DNA of 64,000 nucleotides, taken from contig NZ_JAHLPM010000003.1 of the NCBI RefSeq assembly GCF_018917865.1, positions 124,001-188,000 of the forward strand, written 5' to 3'. How positions within the stretch are numbered: the stretch's first letter is position 1; each line of letters starts with the position of its first letter. Below, piece by piece: positions 24,649-33,056 of the stretch. The position numbers were made by a program, and so were the translations under genes. The notes under the pieces are model-generated. The model was not told where the DNA came from, made no database searches, and saw only the letters and a list, made by a program, of their open reading frames with translations. The DNA comes from Tissierella simiarum (GTDB lineage Bacteria > Bacillota > Clostridia > Tissierellales > Tissierellaceae).

Positions 24649-25560
24649 ATGAAAATAAATAGGTTATTTGAAATAGTTGTAATCCTCCTTAATAAAGGAA
24701 CTGTTACTGCAAAAGAACTCTCCGAAAGATTCGGAGTTTCTACAAGAACAATTTATAGAGACATTGATACACTTTCTTCAGCTGGAGTACCTGTATATAC
24801 TAATAAAGGTAAAGGAGGAGGAATATCTTTACTAGATAATTATTCTCTTAGCAGAACTCTTATATCTGAACAGGAAAGTGAAAGTTTAATATTGGCATTA
24901 AAGACTCTACAGACTACAAAGTATCCAGAAATTAATATTATACTGGATAAAATGGGAGCATTATTTAATAAAATAGATACTGATGATTGGGTACATATTG
25001 ATTTTTCCCATTGGGGAAGTAGTCCAAATGAGTACAATAAGTTTTTGGATATTAAAAGTTCAATAATTGGTAGAAAAGTAATATACTTTGATTATGTAAA
25101 TTCTGACGGAATTAAAAGTAAGCGTTATATAGAACCTATGCGTCTTATTTTCAAGGGGCAAGCTTGGTACTTATGGGGATATTGCAGAGAACGAGAAGAT
25201 TTTCGAATTTTTAGGATATCAAGAATTAAAAATCTGTTTGTAACAGAGGAAGTGTTTCAGCGTAAGGAGGTAGAAAGTTCACAGAAGAAAGAATCTAGAG
25301 AAGAAACTACATCTTTAGTAACCTTAAAGTTACATTTTCAACCAGAAGCTTTAAGTCGTGTATTTGATTATTATGATGAAGAATATATAATTAAAAATGC
25401 TGATGGAACTTGTTCTGTAACGGTAACATTTCCAGAAGATGAGTGGATTTATGGACATATTATGTCATTTGGAAATTTTGTAGAGGTTGTTGAACCAGAA
25501 CATATAAGAAAAATTGTTGTAGATAGAATGAAAAAAGCTTTAAAAGTTTATGAAAAATAA
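24649..25560 (+). CDS. WYL-domain (YafY/DeoR-type) transcriptional regulator
   Basis: A 303-residue regulator: N-terminal winged helix (KELSERFGVSTRTIYRDIDTLSSAGVPVYTNKGKGGG, about residues 18-60) and C-terminal WYL ligand-binding domain, where the AWYLWGYC segment near 175 gives the family its name, plus a WCX extension. ATG 24649 has AAGGGTG six bases before; a GTG at 24640 is less likely. It lies next to the GyrI-like gene; the palindrome after its stop codon is the probable binding site. WYL domains sense nucleotides or other small molecules, and such regulators can act as activators. Confidence 0.88.
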   Translation: MKINRLFEIVVILLNKGTVTAKELSERFGVSTRTIYRDIDTLSSAGVPVYTNKGKGGGISLLDNYSLSRTLISEQESESLILALKTLQTTKYPEINIILDKMGALFNKIDTDDWVHIDFSHWGSSPNEYNKFLDIKSSIIGRKVIYFDYVNSDGIKSKRYIEPMRLIFKGQAWYLWGYCREREDFRIFRISRIKNLFVTEEVFQRKEVESSQKKESREETTSLVTLKLHFQPEALSRVFDYYDEEYIIKNADGTCSVTVTFPEDEWIYGHIMSFGNFVEVVEPEHIRKIVVDRMKKALKVYEK

Positions 25561-25568
25561 TCTCTAAT

Positions 25569-25603
25569 ATGACATACTGTTGTCACCTTTACTATGTTAG
25601 AAT
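25569..25603 (+). promoter_or_regulatory. Palindromic operator and promoter (WYL-type motif, copy 2)
   Basis: ATGACATACTGTTGTCA (25569-25585) followed 12 bases later by TAGAAT (25598-25603). The 17 bases and the spacing are the same as at 2821-2855. It sits between the regulator gene and its presumed target operon. Confidence 0.65.
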
Positions 25604-25656
25604 TACTTACAAGAGTTGGAAATATAAATTAAATAGCCAATGAGGGGGTAATTATA

Positions 25657-26121
25657 ATGTGTAGAATTGAATTAAAGGAACAAAACCCACAACCTGTATT
25701 ATCAATTAGATTAAAGACAACCATTGAAGATTTATCACAAGTTATAGGTAAAAGTTATATGAAGATTATAGAATATTTAAAAGAAATCGGAGAAGAACCT
25801 ACAGACGTACCTTTTACTGCTTATTACAATCTTGATATGGATAATTTAGATGTTGAGATGGGATTTCCAGTTTCAAAGCATCTATCAAATAAGGGGGAAA
25901 TTAAATATAGAGAGATTCCTCAGACTATGATTATATCGAAAGTTCATAAAGGATCTTATTCTAAAATGGAAGAGCCGTATAATGAAATGTTTAAATGGAT
26001 TGAGGAAAATGAATATGAACAGGTAGGAATATATTATGAATATTATTATAATTCTCCAGAGGAGGTATCTGAAGAAGAATTGCTTACTAAAATTGTTATG
26101 CCTATTAAAGTTAAAGAGTAA
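25657..26121 (+). CDS. GyrI-like small-molecule-binding protein
   Basis: A 154-residue stand-alone effector-binding domain of the GyrI/SOUL-like (Rob/BmrR C-terminal) type: a duplicated beta-alpha-beta unit with VLSIRLKTTIEDLSQVIGKSY at the start and a conserved acidic helix segment (EEPYNEMFKWIEEN). No DNA-binding domain is present. Such proteins bind or hydrolyse hydrophobic cationic compounds and are often controlled by MerR or WYL regulators. Ribosome site GAGGGGG. It is the first gene of the operon behind the palindromic operator; the DUF3788 gene follows 19 bases later. Confidence 0.8.
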   Translation: MCRIELKEQNPQPVLSIRLKTTIEDLSQVIGKSYMKIIEYLKEIGEEPTDVPFTAYYNLDMDNLDVEMGFPVSKHLSNKGEIKYREIPQTMIISKVHKGSYSKMEEPYNEMFKWIEENEYEQVGIYYEYYYNSPEEVSEEELLTKIVMPIKVKE

Positions 26122-26140
26122 TGGATAGGGATGTGATTTT

Positions 26141-26599
26141 GTGTCTATTAGTATAATTATGGATAGGGCACATCTGCCTTCAATGGAAGAGATGAGTACA
26201 TATATTGAAGGGGATGCAGAGGAAATGTGGCATGAAATGATTGCTTACATTGAAGATAACTTTAAAGTAAAACCTAATATAGTATATAGTGCATGCTCTG
26301 GAAAGCCAGGCTGGAATGTAAAATATAAAAAGAGTGGTAAAGCACTTTGTACACTTTATCCAGAAAAGGGTTTTTTTATAGTTCTTGTTGTACTTGGACA
26401 GGATAATAGAATAATTTTTGATATGGATAGAAGTAACTATTCAAAATACGTATTAGAAATATATGATAAGAGTGCTATTTTTAATGGTACTAAATGGCTG
26501 ATGATAAATGTAACAGACAGGAAGATTCTTGAAGATGTAAAAAGACTTATCCAGACTAAAGTCCAAAAAAATATTTCTAATGAAAAGATTTGTAGATGA
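26141..26599 (+). CDS. DUF3788-family protein
   Basis: A 152-residue protein of the DUF3788 type: DRAHLPSMEEMSTYIEG start, VYSACSGKPGWNVKYKKSGKALCTLYPEKGFFIVLVV core, and a C-terminal helix pair (KWLMINVTDRKILEDVKRLI). Function unknown; the family is often found beside GyrI-like genes and WYL or AraC regulators, as here. GTG 26141 is the start with a weak ribosome site (AGGGATGTG), so translation may be coupled to the upstream gene. Cytoplasmic, no signal peptide. Confidence 0.7.
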   Translation: MSISIIMDRAHLPSMEEMSTYIEGDAEEMWHEMIAYIEDNFKVKPNIVYSACSGKPGWNVKYKKSGKALCTLYPEKGFFIVLVVLGQDNRIIFDMDRSNYSKYVLEIYDKSAIFNGTKWLMINVTDRKILEDVKRLIQTKVQKNISNEKICR

Positions 26600-26644
26600 T
26601 GACAAGTATTTTTTAGTAGAGAGATTAAATAAGGGGAAGTAAAA

Positions 26645-27406
26645 ATGAATTTTATTACATTAACAGAAGAGAATGTTAATAAGGAGCATATATGTTGTGC
26701 AATATCGGATAAAAAGTGTAAATCCGGATACGAAGAAAAAAAGGAATGGTTAAAAAATCAAATTAGTCAAGGATATGTGTTCTATAAATTAGATGCAAGA
26801 GCAAAAGTATTTATAGAATATTGTCCTTCTGAAATAGCTTACTTACCTGTTAATGCTTCTAATTATATAGTTATTAATTGTTTTTGGGTATCTGGAAGTT
26901 ATGCAGGCAAAGGTTATGGCAAATATCTGTTAGATAAGTGTATTAATGATGCTAGATTAAAAGGAAAAGATGGAGTAGTCATACTTTGTAGTGATAAGAA
27001 AAGACCTTTTATGAGTGATAAAAAATTTTTCGTAAAACAAAACTTCAAGGTATGTGATACTGCAAAACCCTATTTTGAGCTTCTTTATTTAAGTTTTACA
27101 GATAATTCTAAGATTCCTACTTTTCTATACAATGTTAGAGAAGGAACATGTGGTGATAATGGCGGATTTAAAGTATATTATTCTGCTGCTTGTCCTTTTA
27201 ATGATTATCATGTTAACATAGTTCAAAAACAGTTTGCTGAAGAAAATGGAATATTATATGAAAGTGTGAAGCTAGATAGCAGAGAAAAAGCCATAAAAGG
27301 ACCTTGTGCTTATACGAATTATTCCCTATTCTATAGAGGAAAGTTTATTACTCAAGAACTAAACTTTAAAAAATTTCAAAAGATAATAGACGATATTAAA
27401 AAATAA
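26645..27406 (+). CDS. YoaP-like GNAT acetyltransferase
   Basis: A 253-residue two-domain protein. Residues 1-150 form a GNAT acyltransferase, with the acetyl-CoA loop VSGSYAGKGYGKYLL. The remainder matches the YoaP C-terminal domain: a thioredoxin-like segment with SAACPFNDYHVN, where the single cysteine occupies the redox position, and PCAYTNYSLFYRGKFITQE. Ribosome site AAGGGGAAG. It is the last gene of the WYL-regulated set and is followed by a terminator. The substrate is unknown; this gene set is a recurring accessory module in clostridia and bacilli. Confidence 0.82.
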   Translation: MNFITLTEENVNKEHICCAISDKKCKSGYEEKKEWLKNQISQGYVFYKLDARAKVFIEYCPSEIAYLPVNASNYIVINCFWVSGSYAGKGYGKYLLDKCINDARLKGKDGVVILCSDKKRPFMSDKKFFVKQNFKVCDTAKPYFELLYLSFTDNSKIPTFLYNVREGTCGDNGGFKVYYSAACPFNDYHVNIVQKQFAEENGILYESVKLDSREKAIKGPCAYTNYSLFYRGKFITQELNFKKFQKIIDDIKK

Positions 27407-27413
27407 CAAAGTA

Positions 27414-27456
27414 AAAAAAGTATACTGTTGAGAAGGTTATAGTATACTTTTTTATT
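27414..27456 (+). terminator. Terminator after YoaP-like gene
   Basis: AAAAGTATACT (27417-27427) and AGTATACTTTT (27441-27451) form the stem, then TTTATTTTAT. The remaining 300 bases to the next gene are AT-rich with a TTGACA at 27686 that may belong to the PPIase promoter; nothing else is seen. Confidence 0.85.
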
Positions 27457-27761
27457 TTATTAAGAGAGATTTCCATAGAAGATGTGGAATAGCTAAAGAT
27501 AGTAACCATTTAAAAACAAAGAGAAAATCTAATTAACATTCATATAAAATTAAGCCTGTGAATATTAATTAGATAATTACTAAAAAACTATATTTAGAAG
27601 AAGAGATGAGAGAAGAAATGTTAAAATTGATTTAATTAGATATTAAAAAATTTAAATATTATTAAATAGCATTCAATAACATTTCTTGACAACAAAAACC
27701 CTATATGATACGTTCTAAATGCGGCAATAGTTTTAAATTTAATTTAAAGGAGAATTTTAAT

Positions 27762-28511
27762 ATGAATGAAAACAAAGTAGTAGCAATAGTCAAAGGAAAA
27801 GAGATAACTCAACAAGATGTACTACAATTTTTAAACGATTTAGGACCTCAAACTGCTATGCAATTTCAATCACCAGAAGGTATGAAAAGAGTCGTTGATG
27901 AACTAGTGAATCAGGAAGTACTTTACTTAGATGCTATTGAAAATGGACTTAATGAAGAAAAAGAATTTAAAGAAGAACTAGAGAGGATAAAAATAAATTT
28001 TCTAAAACAATATGCTTTTAGGAAAGTTATATCAGATATATCTGCTACAGAGGGAGAAATTCTTGAATTTTATAATGAACATAAAGAACATTTTCAAAAA
28101 CCAGAATCCGTTAGAGCGAGTCATATTTTAGTAGATAGTGAAGACAAAGCTAATGAAGTACTTAAGGAAATAAGTGAAGGTTTAGGTTTTGAAGAAGCTG
28201 CAAGAAAATATTCCTTATGTCCTTCAAAAGATAAAGGTGGAGATCTAGGCGAATTTACAAAAGGTCAAATGGTTGTAGAATTTGAAGAAGCAGCTTTTAG
28301 CATGGAAGTAGACACAATAAGTGAACCTGTAAGATCTCAATTTGGATATCATATTATTAAATTAATCTCTAAAAATGAAGCAAGTATCAGTAAACTTGAT
28401 GAAGTAAAAAATCAAATTACTCAACAAATTATTGGAAAGAAACAACAAGAAGTATACTTAAATAGAACTGAAGAGTTGAAAAACAAATATGAGGCAAAAA
28501 TTAATTTATAA
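27762..28511 (+). CDS. Parvulin-type peptidyl-prolyl isomerase
   Basis: A 249-residue folding catalyst. An N-terminal SurA/trigger-like chaperone helix region (about 1-110) is followed by a rotamase domain (about 115-205) with VRASHILVDSEDKA, KDKGGDLGEFTKGQM and QFGYHIIKL, the parvulin hallmarks. ATG 27762 follows AAAGGAGA; the in-frame extension upstream lacks a site. There is no signal peptide or lipobox, so unlike PrsA this protein appears cytoplasmic. It speeds cis-trans isomerisation of X-Pro bonds. Monogenic, ending in a bidirectional terminator. Confidence 0.88.
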   Translation: MNENKVVAIVKGKEITQQDVLQFLNDLGPQTAMQFQSPEGMKRVVDELVNQEVLYLDAIENGLNEEKEFKEELERIKINFLKQYAFRKVISDISATEGEILEFYNEHKEHFQKPESVRASHILVDSEDKANEVLKEISEGLGFEEAARKYSLCPSKDKGGDLGEFTKGQMVVEFEEAAFSMEVDTISEPVRSQFGYHIIKLISKNEASISKLDEVKNQITQQIIGKKQQEVYLNRTEELKNKYEAKINL

Positions 28512-28544
28512 AAAAATGAGAAGATTAATCTTCTCATTTTTTAA
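28510..28544. terminator. Bidirectional terminator between convergent genes
   Basis: AAAATGAGAAGATT and AATCTTCTCATTTT form a near-continuous palindrome with A and T flanks, serving the PPIase gene and the opposing flavin reductase gene. Confidence 0.9.
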
Positions 28545-28549
28545 GTTAA

Positions 28550-29566
28550 CTACATAAATCCTCTTTCATATTGTTTAGGATATTCTATATCAAAATTATT
28601 TTCATAGGCACTTTTTAGTACCCAGTAAGGATTTCTTAGTAATTCTCTACCAAGAGCCACCAAATCTGCCCTATTATTTGATAATATTTCTTCTACTTGG
28701 TCGTATTCATTAATCAATCCTACTGCTATAGTAGGTATATTACATTCTTCTTTAATTGTTTCAGAATATTTTACTTGATATCCTGGATAAGTTTCAATTC
28801 TTACATTTTCAAGTCCACCAGAGCTAACATGAACTATATCAATATCTTCTTTTACGAGATTGATAATTTTAACCATTTCGTGGATATTGATTCCACCTTC
28901 TTTATAATCATCAGCAGAGATTCTAAGGAGAATAGGTTTATCTTTAGGCCACACTTCTTTAACAGAAGATAAGATTTCTTTTAGGAATCTAACTCTATTT
29001 TCAATACTTCCACCGTATTCATCGATTCTTTTATTGGATAGAGGAGATAGGAATTCATGTATTAGATATCCGTGAGCTCCATGAATTTCAATAGAATCAA
29101 AACCTGCTTTATCTGCTCTTATTGCAGCATTTTTAAAATCTAGAACTATATCCTTTATCTCTTCTTTAGTTAACTCCTTTGGAACTTTATATTCATTATT
29201 AAATTGAATGGGAGAAGGAGCGACTATATATTTTTCATCAGCTTCACATTTTCTCCCTGAGTGGGCTAATTGGATTGCCATTTTTGCACCATATTCTTTA
29301 CAACCATCTACTATGGATTTTAAACCAGATATGTGATTATCCTTCCAAATTCCTAAATCTTTGCTACTTATTCTTCCATTTGGAATTACTGCTGTAGCCT
29401 CTAAAATTATTAAGCCCACGCCTCCCATAGCTCTTGAAACGTAGTGATTTATATGGAAGTCTTTTACCATGCCTTCACTGTCTGATGAATACATACACAT
29501 AGGAGGCATTACTATTCTGTTTTTTAGATTTAATCCTTTAATTTTATACTCTTTAAATGTTTTCAA
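28550..29566 (-). CDS. NADH/NADPH-flavin oxidoreductase, old yellow enzyme (YqjM/NamA-like)
   Basis: An FMN-binding TIM barrel that reduces activated C=C bonds of unsaturated aldehydes, ketones and nitro compounds. Motifs: LKNRIVMPPMCMYSSD, with the cysteine and tyrosine of YqjM-type enzymes; QLAHSGRK; GFDSIEIHGAHGYLIHEFLSP (active-site His pair); and VALGRELLRNPYW for the phosphate loop. I prefer TTG 29566, giving 338 residues as in YqjM, because AAGGATGGTGAT serves as its ribosome site; an ATG at 29578 lies inside that site. It is transcribed alone, opposite to its neighbours. Confidence 0.9.
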   Translation of the reverse strand: MKTFKEYKIKGLNLKNRIVMPPMCMYSSDSEGMVKDFHINHYVSRAMGGVGLIILEATAVIPNGRISSKDLGIWKDNHISGLKSIVDGCKEYGAKMAIQLAHSGRKCEADEKYIVAPSPIQFNNEYKVPKELTKEEIKDIVLDFKNAAIRADKAGFDSIEIHGAHGYLIHEFLSPLSNKRIDEYGGSIENRVRFLKEILSSVKEVWPKDKPILLRISADDYKEGGINIHEMVKIINLVKEDIDIVHVSSGGLENVRIETYPGYQVKYSETIKEECNIPTIAVGLINEYDQVEEILSNNRADLVALGRELLRNPYWVLKSAYENNFDIEYPKQYERGFM

Positions 29567-29767
29567 ATATATCACCATCCTTTTTATATATATACCACTG
29601 TAACAGAAATATTATCTAAATTTAGTTATTTTTATGCATTAAATGTATTAAATTAATGAATAATACCTTATTCCTATACAAAATAAGATTATTATGTTAG
29701 AATGATTAATGTTGCTATTTTTTCTATATATAGCCAATACTTTATATTTTAAGAATGGAGGTAAAAT

Positions 29768-31132
29768 ATGAAGTCGTTTTGGAAAGATAAAGTTTTTTTA
29801 AAATCAATGATAGCTATTGCATTACCAATTACCTTACAAAATTTAATTACATCTTCTTTAAATATGGTAGATACTTTAATGATTAGTAGTTTAGGGGAAG
29901 CTAGTATTGCAGGTGTAGGTCTTGCTAATCAAATATATTTCTTTTATTCAGTACTTGTTTTTGGAGTAGCCAGCGGGGCTTCCATATTTATAGCCCAATT
30001 ATGGGGAAAAGAAGATACTTCAAATATAAAGAGAATACTGGGACTATCTACTTCTTTAAGTAGTATGATTGGATTAATTTTTACTATTTTAGCATTTTTT
30101 ACTCCTCAATATTTAATGAGAATTTTTACAAAGGATGTAGAAGTAATTAAGATAGGCAGTGATTATTTAAGGATAGTGTCTTTTAGCTATATTATAAATG
30201 CTGTAAGTATTTCCTATGGTGTAGCATCAAGGAGTATTGGAGATGCTAAAATGCCTATGAGAGTTAGCGGCATATCCTTTTTAGTAAATACATTTTTTAA
30301 TTGGTTACTTATTTTTGGAAAACTTGGTTTTCCTGCATTAGGAGTAAAAGGAGCTGCTTATGGAACTTTAATAGCAAGAATAGTAGAAGTAATTTTTACT
30401 TTATATGCTATATATTCTGATCGCCAAGGAGTATTGGCAGGAAATATAAAAGAGTTAACCAGCTGGAACAAGGATTTTATATTTAGTTTTCTAAAGACAA
30501 GTTATCCCGTTATATTAAATGAGGGATTCTGGTCTTTGGGAATGGTAATGTATTCAATAGCTTATGCAAGAATAGGAAAGGAAGCTGCTGCAGCTGTTCA
30601 GATTTCTAATACTGTATTAAATGTATTTATGGTAATAGCAAGGGGGCTAGCTAATGCATGTACTGTAATGGTAGGAAATAAAATTGGAGCTGGAGAGGAA
30701 GATGAAGCCATTACTTATGGTATGAGATATTTAATTATTGCTACTACATCTGGAATATTGCTTGGAATAGTTTTATATTTTTCATCAGATTTAATTCTCA
30801 AGATGTTTAGAAATTTAACTCCAGAGTTATATAATACTTCTAAAAAAATGCTTACAGTAATAGCTTTATTCTTCTTTGTGAAAACTTTTAATGCCACTAT
30901 GATAGTAGGTATTTTAAGAGGTGGAGGAGATACAACCTTTTCTATGCTTTTGGAACTAGGTACAGTTTGGCTTGTGGGAGTTCCTTTAGCCTTTATAGGA
31001 GCATTAGTATTAAAACTTCCAGTATATTTAGTTCAAGTTCTAATAACTGCAGACGAAGTAGTAAAGGCAATTATTGGAATACCAAGAATTGTCTCGAAAA
31101 AATGGGTAAGAAATGTAACTGAAAGTATATAA
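29768..31132 (+). CDS. MATE-family multidrug exporter
   Basis: A 454-residue, 12-helix membrane antiporter that expels cationic compounds using sodium or proton flow. Typical features: ALPITLQNLITSSLNMVDTLMISSLG at the start, and a repeated second half beginning near residue 240 (SYPVILNEGFWSLGMVMYSIAYA). The internal repeat of MATE halves is clear. Ribosome site ATGGAGG. It is monocistronic with a terminator after the stop. Substrates cannot be predicted. Confidence 0.92.
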   Translation: MKSFWKDKVFLKSMIAIALPITLQNLITSSLNMVDTLMISSLGEASIAGVGLANQIYFFYSVLVFGVASGASIFIAQLWGKEDTSNIKRILGLSTSLSSMIGLIFTILAFFTPQYLMRIFTKDVEVIKIGSDYLRIVSFSYIINAVSISYGVASRSIGDAKMPMRVSGISFLVNTFFNWLLIFGKLGFPALGVKGAAYGTLIARIVEVIFTLYAIYSDRQGVLAGNIKELTSWNKDFIFSFLKTSYPVILNEGFWSLGMVMYSIAYARIGKEAAAAVQISNTVLNVFMVIARGLANACTVMVGNKIGAGEEDEAITYGMRYLIIATTSGILLGIVLYFSSDLILKMFRNLTPELYNTSKKMLTVIALFFFVKTFNATMIVGILRGGGDTTFSMLLELGTVWLVGVPLAFIGALVLKLPVYLVQVLITADEVVKAIIGIPRIVSKKWVRNVTESI

Positions 31133-31137
31133 ATAGA

Positions 31138-31166
31138 AACTGCTTCTTTGGAAGCAGTTTTTCTAA
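31138..31166 (+). terminator. Terminator after MATE gene
   Basis: AAACTGCTTC and GAAGCAGTTT flank TTG and are followed by TTCT. Confidence 0.85.
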
Positions 31167-31252
31167 TATGTAAACAAATCGTAATCAGAATGTAACCATA
31201 TTTTAAAATAAATAAGGTAAAATATAAATAAATAGAAAAAGGAGATGATTTC

Positions 31253-32788
31253 ATGAATGGGAAAAGAATAGTTGTATATGGAATAGTTGGTTGTTTAACC
31301 TTGGGTAATATATCTTATGCATTTGCTGATAAAAGTAAAGATAATTATACAAAAAAGTGTAACGAATTTATTCCATATGAATTTGTTGTTGGTAAAAGTG
31401 ATAATTTAAAAATAAACATAGAAAAAATTACTTATAATAAAGATAATATAAAAATAGATATGGAAATACCAGTAATAAGTGGATTAGAAGATAGTAAATA
31501 TGAAGAGCAGTTAAATTATTTAATTAAATTACATGCTATGAAAGCAAAAGAAGAATTTGAAAAAGATGCAAATGAATTAAATGCTGAAAAGAAAAAACAA
31601 GGACATGATATAAGAGAATCACAATTTAAGTATGGATTCCATGTTAAAAATACAGAAAATATACTATCAATAGTAATTGAAAAATATACTTATTTAGGTG
31701 GAGCTAATGGTATAACTGAAAATGAATATTATAATATTGATAGGTTAGCTAATAGGAACTTAGAAATAAAAGATATTTTCAAAGAAAATAGTAATTACAA
31801 AGAAATTATTAATAATGAAATTAAAAGGCAAATAGCTAAGGATAAAGATAAATATTTTTCAGGAGATGATGGATTTAAGACTATTACTGATACACAACAA
31901 TTCTATGTAAATGATGGAAATTTAGTAATAGCTTTTCCAAAATATGAAATAGCTCCAGGATCATCAGGAATACCACAGTTTAAAATATCATTAAGTTCTT
32001 TAAGCGATATTTTAAAGAATCCAATACCTGTAATCAGTAAAGATATTTATCGTAATAATAAATATAATTTTACTTTTAAAATCGCTCCAATATGGAAGGA
32101 TAAAGTATATGTAGTAGAAAAATATGATATAGATCAATACAAGGCAAAAGTTGATTTTATATATAAACCAGAATATAAGAGAACTAAAGAAAGTAACTTA
32201 TTATCAATTATGGTAATGGATAATAAGGATTACAAAGATTTAAGTAGAAGAAATAAGGAAAGTATAGGATTTGTAATAGCAAAAACCGAAGATTATGTAT
32301 ATTTAGCAAAGACTTATGGAGCCAATCCTTACGTTAAAAATACTAAAGAATATAATGAATATAGGGAACTATCATCAGTCATTGATGGAATAGATGATTT
32401 ATTTCAACTTGTGCCAGTTCAAGAAGAAACAAAAGAGATAACTAACTATAGATGGATTATGGTAAACGGAAAAAAGATTAATTTAAACAAAGATATGTAT
32501 AAAAGTGAAAAAGGTAATTTAATGATTCCAGTTTCAAAGGTATCAAAGGCGTTAGGATATAAAGTTAAATGGAATCCACAAAACAATAGTATAACTTTAG
32601 ATGAAGGAAAAGTTAGTATAATTTCTATTGGTAAGAATAGCTATGGTTATATGAAATCTTCATTAAAATTAGAGGAAAAGGCTATAAATAACTGCGGAAC
32701 TGCTTTTGTACCTGTTAATTATTTTGAAGATGTATTAAAATTAAAAGTGACAGTAGATAGTAATGGTATACTGAATATCTCTAAGTAA
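31253..32788 (+). CDS. Secreted DUF4163/DUF3298 protein with copper-amine-oxidase-like stalk domain
   Basis: A 511-residue exported protein. A signal peptide (MNGKRIVVYGIVGC... to ISYAFA, about 26 residues) precedes a DUF4163-DUF3298 (PdaC/RsiV-like) region: IEKYTYLGGANGITENEYYNID and FYVNDGNLVIAFPKYEIAPGSSGIPQF. This fold occurs in lysozyme-sensing anti-sigma factors and deacetylases. Residues about 400-511 match the copper amine oxidase N-terminal (stalk) domain, with IMVNGKKINL, a SKALGYKVKWNPQNNSITL repeat and AFVPVNYFEDVL. No anti-sigma region or deacetylase domain is seen. Probably sits in the cell envelope and binds wall polymers; role unknown. Ribosome site AAGGAGATG. Confidence 0.8.
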   Translation: MNGKRIVVYGIVGCLTLGNISYAFADKSKDNYTKKCNEFIPYEFVVGKSDNLKINIEKITYNKDNIKIDMEIPVISGLEDSKYEEQLNYLIKLHAMKAKEEFEKDANELNAEKKKQGHDIRESQFKYGFHVKNTENILSIVIEKYTYLGGANGITENEYYNIDRLANRNLEIKDIFKENSNYKEIINNEIKRQIAKDKDKYFSGDDGFKTITDTQQFYVNDGNLVIAFPKYEIAPGSSGIPQFKISLSSLSDILKNPIPVISKDIYRNNKYNFTFKIAPIWKDKVYVVEKYDIDQYKAKVDFIYKPEYKRTKESNLLSIMVMDNKDYKDLSRRNKESIGFVIAKTEDYVYLAKTYGANPYVKNTKEYNEYRELSSVIDGIDDLFQLVPVQEETKEITNYRWIMVNGKKINLNKDMYKSEKGNLMIPVSKVSKALGYKVKWNPQNNSITLDEGKVSIISIGKNSYGYMKSSLKLEEKAINNCGTAFVPVNYFEDVLKLKVTVDSNGILNISK

Positions 32789-32801
32789 AAGACTATATAT
32801 T

Positions 32802-32838
32802 AGTGGAAGGAAAGTTAATCATTCCTTCTGCTTTTTTA
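32802..32838 (+). terminator. Terminator after secreted protein gene
   Basis: AGTGGAAGGAA (32802-32812) pairs with TTCCTTCTGCT (32822-32832) using two G-U pairs, followed by TTTTTA. A second hairpin, TAAAAAGAC/GTCTTTTTA (32931-32975), lies downstream in the leader of the next gene. Confidence 0.8.
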
Positions 32839-33056
32839 TGTTTAGGAAAGTATAGGGCTAATATTTTTTAATATATGGTATAATAAATAGGGAAAGTTCT
32901 TTAAGTATTCAGTAGTATTATTTGTTTTTGTAAAAAGACTTATATTGCAGTGTTTCAAATAAAAAGGTCTTTTTAGAAATGCACTTTAGGTCAAGTTTAA
33001 AATAGGGAAATTTATACTTTCCTACACATTATAAAATATCCTTAGGGGGATGAGGT